DNA from: Oligoflexia bacterium
GTDB lineage: Bacteria; Myxococcota_A; UBA796; UBA2385
Assembly (NCBI GenBank): GCA_013152105.1
Contig: JAADHA010000524.1
Location: 1,295-6,656 of the forward strand
DNA length: 5,362 nt
Direction: 5' to 3'
The position numbers and the translations under genes were made by a program. Shown piece by piece: positions 1 through 5,362 of the stretch (positions within the stretch are counted from its first letter, which is position 1; each line of letters starts with the position of its first letter). Under the pieces are notes generated by a model. The model was not told the origin of the DNA. It saw only the letters and a list, made by a program, of their open reading frames with translations, and did no database searches.

Positions 1-189
1 CCCGGCACGCGCACCTCGCTGAGGGCCACTGGCTGCACCGCCACGGCCGGTTCACCAGCGCCCAGTGGGGCACTGATGGTCGGTCTCCTCGCCGCCCTTG
101 CCGCCACCACGCGGCGACGACGGCGAAGAAGCGTCAGGCCACGCGGCGACGAAGCCCCAACAGCCCCGCCAGGATCAGCACGCCGCTAG
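1..189 (+). CDS. C-terminal fragment of an exported protein with a MYXO-CTERM-like tail (5' partial)
   Basis: This frame is open from the left edge to a TAG at 187-189 and gives 62 residues; the start and body of the gene lie outside the window. The fragment has the order seen in MYXO-CTERM sorting tails: a Gly-Cys pair (residues 11-12), a Pro/Ser/Gly-rich spacer, a hydrophobic helix (about residues 23-36, GALMVGLLAALAAT), then six consecutive Arg (residues 38-43, bases 112-129). In Myxococcota such tails are known to target proteins to the envelope and are cleaved near the Cys by an intramembrane protease (myxosortase). From this I infer an exported, surface-bound protein; what the missing part does cannot be told. 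The oddity is a 19-residue hydrophilic extension after the Arg cluster (SVRPRGDEAPTAPPGSARR), where such tails normally end soon after the Arg residues. The extension lies almost entirely within the antisense overlap with the convergent gene. A frameshift or assembly error just before the end is an alternative reading. Confidence 0.7.
   Translation, partial: PGTRTSLRATGCTATAGSPAPSGALMVGLLAALAATTRRRRRRSVRPRGDEAPTAPPGSARR
107..152. repeat. 14-bp direct repeat at the junction of the two convergent genes
   Basis: The 14-mer CCACGCGGCGACGA occurs perfectly at 107-120 and again at 139-152, with a period of 32 bp. The first copy encodes part of the Arg cluster of the plus-strand gene. The second copy, read on the minus strand, encodes the RRRV residues at the end of the convergent gene. 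The spacing is not a multiple of three, so the copies are read in different frames on the plus strand. It may be a trace of a local duplication, or a chance result of two Arg-rich tails meeting. Confidence 0.55.
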
Positions 190-1081
190 CCCCAAGCTTG
201 CCCCCGCCGGACTGACAGCCTCGGCAGGTCCCCTGTTCGGATGTGCTGAGGTCGGGACGCCCGCCCGTGTCATCGCCGCTGCCGTCGTCGGGCTGGAGGG
301 GTTCCGCCGCGCACGCCAGCGCTGAGGCTTCGCTCTTGTCCCCCGCGCCACCGCGCTGCACGGCGACGAAGCAACGGCCCCAGGCGTTGCCCACCATTCC
401 ACGCACGGAGAGATCCTGGGCGCCGCCCTCAGCACCGACAGGGTGGACGAAAACCAGGTGCCAGGTGTCCTCCAGGGACTGCGCCCGGTACAGCGCGATC
501 ACACCCAGCTCGTCGGGATCGGCCTGGCCCGGTTCCAGCTTCAGGCTGAAGGTCCGTACCTGGTCCCAGTCACAGGCGGCGTCTCCCAGCCCCGCGGTGT
601 CGGTGGCGCTGACCACGGTGACCGTCGGCTCCGAAGCCACCGGCTCGGACAGCGTGTCGGCAACCGTGAAGACCGTGCTGGCTCCATAGTCCTCACCACC
701 CAGCTTGTGCACGACATCCAGGCGGTAGGTCGCACCCGGCAGCAGGACCTGGTCCGGTGTCAGGGTCAGCAACAGGCGACTGTCCGCCAGGTCACTGCCC
801 TGCCAGCTCTCCCACGCCACCCCGAAAGCGACGTCCTGGCCGTTGTGGAGCAGACTCAGTCCGAAGTCGTCCGAGCTGCTGTCCCCGTTCCCGATGAGAA
901 CCCGCAACACGGCGTCCTGGGGGACCGCCAAGGCGCCGTCAGCGGGCCGGGTCCAGATCACCTTCGAGTAGTCCGGCGTGCAGGCCCGGGCCGGCGTCTC
1001 CAGCGACACCGCGAGTGCTGTCGCCACAGACATCGACAGCGCGGGGAGCAGCAGGGAGAGCAGCAGACTCGCCAGCTTCAT
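134..1081 (-). CDS. Secreted Ig-like domain protein with MYXO-CTERM-like tail, function unknown
   Basis: This complete 315-residue protein begins with a clear signal peptide: Lys2, a long hydrophobic core (residues 3-27), and an A-R-A site before Cys34. It is probably cut by signal peptidase I; the site is a poor lipobox. Residues about 41-141 resemble a bacterial Ig-like fold of the SbsA/Big_5 kind: the opening TRPADGALAVPQDAVLRVLI (44-63), then alternating strands ending ASTVFTVAD (134-142). Residues about 153-260 form a second, unrecognised region with Cys170, Cys237 and Cys257, possibly a disulfide-bonded beta domain. A low-complexity Asp/Gly/Thr linker (261-285) leads to CRGC (286-289), a hydrophobic helix (about 298-310) and RRRVA at the end, which is a MYXO-CTERM-like sorting tail. 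I infer a surface-anchored or released envelope protein; no enzymatic motif is visible. The ATG at 1081 is chosen because the signal peptide starts there, though no good ribosome binding site precedes it. Its 3' end overlaps the convergent plus-strand gene by 56 bp. Confidence 0.85.
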   Translation of the reverse strand: MKLASLLLSLLLPALSMSVATALAVSLETPARACTPDYSKVIWTRPADGALAVPQDAVLRVLIGNGDSSSDDFGLSLLHNGQDVAFGVAWESWQGSDLADSRLLLTLTPDQVLLPGATYRLDVVHKLGGEDYGASTVFTVADTLSEPVASEPTVTVVSATDTAGLGDAACDWDQVRTFSLKLEPGQADPDELGVIALYRAQSLEDTWHLVFVHPVGAEGGAQDLSVRGMVGNAWGRCFVAVQRGGAGDKSEASALACAAEPLQPDDGSGDDTGGRPDLSTSEQGTCRGCQSGGGKLGASGVLILAGLLGLRRRVA

Positions 1082-1103
1082 TAGCGACCCGGGGAAGGTG
1101 CAA

Positions 1104-1112
1104 CAGATAGCA
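1104..1112 (-). promoter_or_regulatory. Possible extended -10 promoter element for the minus-strand surface-protein gene
   Basis: Read on the minus strand, 1112 to 1104 is TGCTATCTG, an extended -10 pattern (TGN followed by TATCTG). It would start transcription about 15-20 nt before the ATG at 1081. No good -35 element is present at the expected spacing, so this is only a candidate. Confidence 0.2.
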
Positions 1113-1139
1113 CGAGGTGCGCCCCACCCGCCCGTCGCA

Positions 1140-1168
1140 TTGACGTTCGCGCCTCAGCGTGCGATGAA
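1140..1168 (+). promoter_or_regulatory. Possible sigma-70-like promoter for rng
   Basis: TTGACG at 1140-1145 matches five of six positions of the -35 consensus. After a 17-bp spacer comes GATGAA (1163-1168), a poor -10 with three of six matches. If real, it would give rng a leader of roughly 265-270 nt. Long structured leaders are known for E. coli rne, where they mediate autoregulation, but for this gene that is only an analogy. Confidence 0.2.
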
Positions 1169-1308
1169 GTGTCCTCGGAACGTGTGCGCACCGAACGATG
1201 CCGCTGCCCAAAGCAGCCGCCGGTGCGAAAGCTGCCGACCCCAATCTTCGCGGAATCCACAGCATGACCGAGCGCTCACCCAAGCCCCCTGTCGACAGGA
1301 CCGGGCTC

Positions 1309-1356
1309 GGGAGCGACCTCGCTCTCCCCTTCAACCCGCATCATCCGGGCCTTTTT
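1309..1356 (+). promoter_or_regulatory. Candidate structured element in the rng leader: two small hairpins and a T-run
   Basis: Bases 1309-1315 can pair with 1320-1326 (seven pairs including one G-U, loop ACCT). Then CCCG at 1335-1338 can pair with CGGG at 1346-1349 (loop CATCATC), followed by CC and five T at 1352-1356, the most conspicuous T-run in this GC-rich leader. A hairpin followed by U is the layout of an intrinsic terminator or attenuator, but the second stem has only four pairs and is marginal. CGGG also occurs at 1302-1305 and 1308-1311, so the CCCG could pair upstream instead. The element ends 86 nt before the rng start. Confidence 0.2.
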
Positions 1357-1432
1357 CGCAGGCGACCGCTTGGCACCGCTGCGCGCGCAGAAGCCGCCAG
1401 CCAGTCCGACGCCTTGCAAGCGACGGCCCACC

Positions 1433-1436
1433 GGAG
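1433..1436 (+). promoter_or_regulatory. Ribosome binding site that fixes the TTG start of rng
   Basis: GGAG lies six nucleotides upstream of the TTG at 1443, an ideal Shine-Dalgarno spacing. It supports TTG as the start, because the family-typical N-terminus begins exactly there and no ATG in this frame lies between 1443 and Met19 (1497). Confidence 0.7.
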
Positions 1437-1442
1437 CAACTC

Positions 1443-2969
1443 TTGGGACACGAGATCATCGTCAACCGCACGGGGAGGGAGACCCGCCTCGCGGTCATGA
1501 AGGACGGGCAGCTCGGCGAGCTGCACATCGACCGAGGAGACAAGCACGGCGCCGTCGGCAATGTCTACCTGGGCCGCGTCGTGCGGGTACTCCCCGGCAT
1601 GCAGGCCGCCTTTGTCGAGATCGGTCTGGAGCGCGCCGCGTTCTTGTACGCCGGCGACATCTACCCCGAGTTCCTCGAAGACGGCGCCGCTGAGACCAAG
1701 GAGCCCGACGACCCCGAGATGACGGTCGCCGAGAGCACTCCCTCCAGCAAGCCGCGCAGTGGCCACCCTCCGATCCAGGACCTGGTCAAGGAAGGCCAGG
1801 AGATCCTCGTCCAGGTGGCCAAGGACCCGATCAGCACCAAGGGTGCGCGGATCACGACCCACATCACCCTGCCCGGTCGCTACGTGGTCTTCATGCCAAC
1901 GGTCAACCACGTGGGCATCAGCCGCCGGATCGACCGCGACAAGGAACGCCGCAAGCTGCGGGACTTCGTCGAGAAGAACCGGCCCCCAGGCGCCGGCTTC
2001 ATCGTGCGCACGGTCTGCAAGGGCAAGCCCCTGGCCGAAGTCAAGCAGGACATGGACTACCTGATCGCGACCTGGGACCACATCCAACAAGGCCGCGCCA
2101 CGGCCAAGGCCCCCAAGTGCATCCACGCCGACCACGGCCTGGTGCTGCGGGTCGTGCGCGACGCCTTCAACGAGACCATCGACCGCATGGTCATCGACGA
2201 CCGGGACATCTTCAACCGGGTCCAGGGCTTCATGGCCGACTTCATGCCGGCCTTGCGGGACCGCGTGCAGCTCTACCGCGGCCAGGACCCGATCTTCGAC
2301 ACCTTCGGGATCGAGACCGAGATCAGCCGCAGCATCGGTCACAAGGTGTGGCTGAAGTCCGGTGGCTACCTGGTGATCGACCACGCCGAAGCCCTGACCG
2401 CCATCGACGTGAACTCGGGGAAATTCGTCGGAAAGTCCAGCCTGGAAGAGACCACCCTGGCCATCAACCTTGAAGCGGCCAAAGAGATCGTCTACCAGCT
2501 TCGCCTGCGCAACATCGGTGGCATCATCATCCTCGACTTCATCGACATGGACAAGGCCGCCAACCGTGAACGCGTCTACCGCACGCTCGAAGAAGCCCTG
2601 CGCATCGACCGCGCCCGGACCAATGCCCTGAAGATCAGCGACCTGGGCCTGGTCGAGATGACGCGAAAACGGGTGCAAGAGAACCTGGTCCAGAGCATCA
2701 GCGAGACCTGCCTGTACTGCGACGGCCGCGGCACCACCCGCAGCCGCACGACGGTGGTCTACGACATCCTGCGCGAAGTCCAGCGCGAATCCAACCGCCA
2801 CAAGCAGGCCGAGACCATCTACGTAAACGCCCACCCCGTGGTCGCGGATCTGCTCTACGGGGCCGAATTTGACGGCCTGGCGGACCTGGAGAAGCGCATC
2901 GCCAAGCGCGTCGTGGTGCGCGCCATGGGCCACTTCCACCTCGAACGCTACGAAGTCTATGCCCGCTGA
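1443..2969 (+). CDS. rng: Ribonuclease G (Rne/Rng family endoribonuclease)
   Basis: This complete protein has 508 residues (E. coli RNase G has 489). RNase G is a cytoplasmic endoribonuclease that cuts single-stranded AU-rich RNA near 5'-monophosphate ends, in rRNA maturation and mRNA decay. The N-terminus GHEIIVNRTGRETRLAV (residues 2-18) is the family opening. An S1-type RNA-binding domain follows from about residue 37 (VGNVYLGRVVRVLPGMQAAF), interrupted by an acidic, Ser/Pro-rich insert at about 74-110 that is longer than in the E. coli enzyme. KDPISTKGARITTHITLPGR (128-147) matches the 5'-sensor region. The catalytic Mg-binding pair is intact: Asp322 in TAIDVNSG and Asp365 in IILDFIDMD, 43 residues apart as in E. 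coli RNase E (Asp303/Asp346). The zinc-link cysteines are Cys423 and Cys426 in CLYCDGRG; the Pro usual after the first Cys is Leu here. There is no long RNase E-type C-terminal scaffold, hence RNase G rather than RNase E. The start is TTG behind GGAG. The gene is probably first of a two-gene operon with the helicase gene 50 nt downstream. Confidence 0.95.
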   Translation: MGHEIIVNRTGRETRLAVMKDGQLGELHIDRGDKHGAVGNVYLGRVVRVLPGMQAAFVEIGLERAAFLYAGDIYPEFLEDGAAETKEPDDPEMTVAESTPSSKPRSGHPPIQDLVKEGQEILVQVAKDPISTKGARITTHITLPGRYVVFMPTVNHVGISRRIDRDKERRKLRDFVEKNRPPGAGFIVRTVCKGKPLAEVKQDMDYLIATWDHIQQGRATAKAPKCIHADHGLVLRVVRDAFNETIDRMVIDDRDIFNRVQGFMADFMPALRDRVQLYRGQDPIFDTFGIETEISRSIGHKVWLKSGGYLVIDHAEALTAIDVNSGKFVGKSSLEETTLAINLEAAKEIVYQLRLRNIGGIIILDFIDMDKAANRERVYRTLEEALRIDRARTNALKISDLGLVEMTRKRVQENLVQSISETCLYCDGRGTTRSRTTVVYDILREVQRESNRHKQAETIYVNAHPVVADLLYGAEFDGLADLEKRIAKRVVVRAMGHFHLERYEVYAR

Positions 2970-3019
2970 ACCAGCGGTACCGACCCGACGCCGGACCTCC
3001 CCCGCGGTAGTCTGCGCTC

Positions 3020-5221
3020 ATGTCCGTGTCGGGTGACCAGACCCTTGAAGGCGAATTGGTCCGCCTCAGCTACTCCAACAAGGACGGGAGCTGGGCGGTC
3101 GGCCGCCTGCGCGTCGCGGGCGGAACCGAAGTCCCGACCGTCGGCCCGATCGGACACGTCACGGAAGGGCAGCACGTCAGCCTGACCGGGCGGTGGATCG
3201 AGCACGCCACCTACGGGCGCCAGTTCAAGGTCTCCAGCGTGTTGGTCGAGGACCCGCGCACCCTGCGTGGACTGGAGCGCTACCTGGCCAGCGGCGCGGT
3301 CCACGGGCTGGGCGAGACCTTCGCGGCCCGCATCGTCGACCAGTTCGGGCTGGACACCTTGCGGGTCATCGCCGAGGAGCCGCACCGCCTGCTAGAAGTG
3401 CAGGGTATCGGCAAGAAGCGCCTGGCCCAGGTCAAGGCCCAGTGGGTCCGCGAGCGTGCCAACCGCGAGGTGATGGCCAGCCTTCGAGGCTACGGCCTGG
3501 GAGCGGCCCTGGCCATCCGCATCGTCGACCGCTGGGGCAAGGACGCCCCCGCCATCGTGGCCCGCGAGCCCTACCGCATGTGCGCCGAGATCCGCGGGAT
3601 CGGCTTCCGCACCGCGGACGCCATCGCCCGCGAGAACGGCATCCCCAAGGACGATCCAGGGCGCGCCGAGGCCGCGCTGATCCACCTGCTCCGCGAGGCC
3701 GAGGGCCAGGGCCACTGTTTCTTGCCCAAAGGAGAATTGCTGACCCGCGCCGAGAAGCTGGATGTGCCCGCCGAGCAGGGGATCCCCGCCCTGGACCGCA
3801 TGGCCCTGCAGGGTCACGCCATCGTCAACAAGGGCCTGGACCCACAGCGCGACCCGGTCTACCCGCCCGATCTGGCCCAAGCCGAGCTGTTCGTCGCCCG
3901 CACCCTGGCGCGGCTGGCCCGTCCCCAGGACAACCCGGTGCGCAAGCAACGGGTACGCCAGGCCATCGAGCGCGCTCAGCGCGGGATCGGTCTGGAACTG
4001 TCGCCCGGACAGGTCGACGCCGTGGCCCTGGCCCTGAGCCACGGGGTCTGCGTGATCACGGGTGGGCCGGGAACCGGCAAGACCACCATCGTCCGCATAC
4101 TGGTCGAGGCCGCCCGTGACCTGGACGAGGATCTGCGCCTGGCCGCCCCCACCGGCCGCGCGGCCAAGCGCCTCTTCGAAGCCACGGGAGCCCAGGCCAA
4201 GACCATCCACCGCCTGCTGGAATTCAACGGCCGCACCGGCACCTTCACCCGCGACCTGGACGAACCCATCGACGGAGACGGCGTGCTGGTGGACGAAGCC
4301 AGCATGGTCGACCTGCGCCTGATGCAGTCCCTGCTGCGGGCCCTCCCCGACGGCGCACGCCTGGTGCTGGTCGGAGACGCGGACCAGCTCCCCAGCGTCG
4401 GGGCGGGCCGGGTGCTGGCCGATGTCATCGCCGCGGGCATCGTCCCCGTGGCCACCCTGCGCGAGGTCTTCCGCCAGGCCGCCGGCAGCGGCATCGTCCG
4501 CAACGCCTGGCGGATCAACAGCGGGCAGCCTCCCATCTCGGCCGAGCGAGACGCCACCGCCCCGGCTGGCGCGGCGCGGGACTTCTTCCTGGTGGACCGC
4601 GACCACGTCAACGACGCCCGCGCCACCTTGCTCGAGATCGTCTCCAAGCGCCTGCCTCGCCTGTCCTTCGACCCGCTGCGCGATGTGCAGGTCCTGACCC
4701 CCATGCACAGCGGCCCGCTGGGGACGGTGGCCCTCAACCAGGCCCTGCAAGCCCTGCTCAACCCCACGGGGCCACAATTGACGCGCGGGGACAAGATCCT
4801 GCGGGTCGGGGACCGCGTGCTCCAGGTCCGCAACAACTACGACCTGGACATCTTCAACGGCGACGTCGGCCGGGTCGTGACCGCCACCTCCAACGGCGTA
4901 GTCATCGACTTCGGCGACCCCGACGATCCCAATGAAGTGGCCATCACGGGGCAGGCCCTCCGCGACATCGAGCTGGCCTACGCGATCTCGATCCACAAGA
5001 GCCAGGGCAGCGAGTACCCCGCGGTCGTCATCGCCCTGCACCGCGCCCACCGCATCATGCTGCGCCGCAACCTGCTCTACACCGCCGTCACGCGGGCCCG
5101 GCGCTTCTGCTGCATCGTCGGCGCGCCCTGGGCGATCAGGACGGCCTGCCAGCAGAGCGGCGGGGACGAGCGTTGGACCCGCCTGGCCGAGCGGCTGGTC
5201 GACGAGGGTGGCGGCGGCTGA
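3020..5221 (+). CDS. recD2: RecD2-type ATP-dependent DNA helicase (RecD-like, SF1B)
   Basis: This complete 733-residue protein is close to the usual size of RecD2. The family consists of 5'-3' superfamily 1B DNA helicases that act without RecBC, in DNA damage tolerance, mismatch repair and fork maintenance. Domains in order: an N-terminal OB-like region (about 1-75); helix-hairpin-helix DNA-binding elements (VHGLGE 94-99, VQGIGKKRL 127-135, IRGIGFRTAD 191-200); then the motor. Motor motifs are intact: motif I GGPGTGKTT (348-356), Ia APTGRAAKRL (376-385), TIHRLL (395-400), II VDEASMVD (424-431), III LVGDADQLPSVGAG (450-463), IV LREVFRQ (480-486), the SH3-like segment GDRVLQVRNNYDLDIFNGDVG (597-617), V SIHKSQGSEYP (657-667) and VI LLYTAVTRARR (685-695). 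It lacks the RecBC-binding context of classical RecD. The ATG at 3020 has no strong Shine-Dalgarno sequence; GTG at 3026 is an alternative that would remove two residues. It lies 50 nt after rng on the same strand with no clear terminator between, so cotranscription is likely. Confidence 0.95.
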   Translation: MSVSGDQTLEGELVRLSYSNKDGSWAVGRLRVAGGTEVPTVGPIGHVTEGQHVSLTGRWIEHATYGRQFKVSSVLVEDPRTLRGLERYLASGAVHGLGETFAARIVDQFGLDTLRVIAEEPHRLLEVQGIGKKRLAQVKAQWVRERANREVMASLRGYGLGAALAIRIVDRWGKDAPAIVAREPYRMCAEIRGIGFRTADAIARENGIPKDDPGRAEAALIHLLREAEGQGHCFLPKGELLTRAEKLDVPAEQGIPALDRMALQGHAIVNKGLDPQRDPVYPPDLAQAELFVARTLARLARPQDNPVRKQRVRQAIERAQRGIGLELSPGQVDAVALALSHGVCVITGGPGTGKTTIVRILVEAARDLDEDLRLAAPTGRAAKRLFEATGAQAKTIHRLLEFNGRTGTFTRDLDEPIDGDGVLVDEASMVDLRLMQSLLRALPDGARLVLVGDADQLPSVGAGRVLADVIAAGIVPVATLREVFRQAAGSGIVRNAWRINSGQPPISAERDATAPAGAARDFFLVDRDHVNDARATLLEIVSKRLPRLSFDPLRDVQVLTPMHSGPLGTVALNQALQALLNPTGPQLTRGDKILRVGDRVLQVRNNYDLDIFNGDVGRVVTATSNGVVIDFGDPDDPNEVAITGQALRDIELAYAISIHKSQGSEYPAVVIALHRAHRIMLRRNLLYTAVTRARRFCCIVGAPWAIRTACQQSGGDERWTRLAERLVDEGGGG

Positions 5222-5248
5222 GACACCAGCATGGGCGTCGCCTCAGCT

Positions 5249-5278
5249 CGAGCGCGACAGGCGGGGGAAGCGCGCTCG
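5249..5278 (+). terminator. Perfect 8-bp inverted repeat downstream of recD2, possible transcript 3' end
   Basis: CGAGCGCG (5249-5256) and CGCGCTCG (5271-5278) are exact reverse complements with a 14-nt loop, starting 28 nt after the recD2 stop. The stem is almost all G-C and would be stable in RNA. No T-run follows, so it is not a classical intrinsic terminator. It could be a 3'-end-stabilising stem or a bidirectional stop signal. The remaining sequence to the right edge shows no supportable gene. Confidence 0.3.
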
Positions 5279-5362
5279 GATCGCCGCGGTCCAGGACGCC
5301 GGGGGAGCCCTTCGAGGTAGATCGTCCCGTGATGCCACCGACCAGCGCGAGGCTGCGTCTGG

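Larger units (their letters stand above)
1082..1442. other. Divergent intergenic region between the surface-protein gene and rng
   Basis: These 361 bp separate two divergent genes. Translations of all frames here look like noncoding GC-rich sequence, with runs of Arg, Pro and Ser and no recognisable domain. The rng frame stays open far upstream (an in-frame ATG is at 978), but it then runs antisense to the surface-protein gene and has no family similarity, so I do not extend rng into it. What can be seen is listed separately: weak promoter matches in both directions, a small hairpin plus T-run in the rng leader, and the rng ribosome binding site. An 8-bp perfect palindrome, GTGCGCAC, lies at 1184-1191 and could be an operator half, but there is no second copy to support that. 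Confidence 0.6.

Noticed and set aside
443..1084. Plus-strand open frame of 213 codons opposite the Ig-like protein gene
   Set aside because: The minus-strand product has a signal peptide, Ig-like domain and sorting tail; the plus-strand product has none and is rich in Arg, Gln and Gly.
978..1442. N-terminal extension of rng to an upstream in-frame ATG
   Set aside because: The added 155 residues lack family similarity and run antisense to the neighbouring gene, while TTG at 1443 has a good ribosome binding site.
1341..2939. Long open frame on the minus strand antisense to rng (532 codons)
   Set aside because: It mirrors the GC-rich third positions of rng, is full of Asp, Val and Gly from antisense codons, and has no recognisable domain.
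2963..2977. Inverted repeat CCGCTG/CAGCGG across the rng stop codon as a terminator
   Set aside because: The stem is only 6 bp with a 3-nt loop, overlaps the coding end, and has no T-run; the next gene begins 50 nt later on the same strand.
3392..5050. Long open frame on the minus strand antisense to recD2 (552 codons)
   Set aside because: It is again a shadow of GC-biased codons; recD2 has every helicase motif on the opposite strand.
5231..5320. Short plus-strand ORF from ATG at 5231
   Set aside because: It has 29 codons, is Arg/Gly-rich, overlaps the hairpin, and has no ribosome binding site.
5243..5362. C-terminal end of a minus-strand gene entering from the right edge (stop TGA at 5245-5243)
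   Set aside because: The frame is open for 39 codons with many G/C third positions, but the other two minus-strand frames are also open here and none gives a recognisable product.
1..5362. CRISPR arrays, tRNA or rRNA genes, insertion sequences, phage or defence genes
   Set aside because: No regularly spaced repeats, RNA-gene signatures, transposase motifs or terminal inverted repeats were seen.

Overview
The window is ordinary high-GC bacterial chromosome. Most third codon positions in the real genes are G or C, and long spurious open frames run antisense to both large genes. Two neighbouring proteins end in MYXO-CTERM-like sorting tails: a Cys-containing motif, a short hydrophobic helix, then an Arg cluster. 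That tail type is characteristic of Myxococcota, so a myxobacterium or a close relative (the old Deltaproteobacteria) is the best guess. The species cannot be read from this sequence.

Layout. (1) Positions 1-189, plus strand: the last 62 codons of a gene whose body lies off the left edge, ending in a MYXO-CTERM-like tail. (2) Positions 134-1081, minus strand: a complete 315-residue secreted protein with signal peptide, an Ig-like domain, a second Cys-containing region and its own MYXO-CTERM-like tail. These two genes converge and their 3' ends overlap by 56 bp. (3) Positions 1082-1442: a 361-bp divergent intergenic region with no convincing gene. It must hold the promoters and leaders for both sides, but only weak promoter matches are visible, plus a small hairpin and T-run in the rng leader. 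(4) Positions 1443-2969, plus strand: a complete 508-residue ribonuclease G (Rne/Rng family), starting at TTG behind a GGAG ribosome binding site. (5) Positions 3020-5221, plus strand: a complete 733-residue RecD2-type DNA helicase, 50 nt downstream of rng and probably cotranscribed with it. (6) Positions 5222-5362: 141 bp at the right edge with a perfect 8-bp hairpin and no gene that can be supported.

How the genes work together. The left pair encodes two exported, probably envelope-anchored proteins that would share one C-terminal processing route. The right pair combines RNA processing and decay (RNase G) with DNA-damage and fork maintenance (RecD2). No functional link between those two is evident beyond their closeness.

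No undescribed system is evident. The points most worth checking are the antisense overlap of two MYXO-CTERM tails, with a 19-residue extension on one of them and a 14-bp direct repeat at the junction; the uncharacterised Ig-like surface protein; and the long structured leader of rng.
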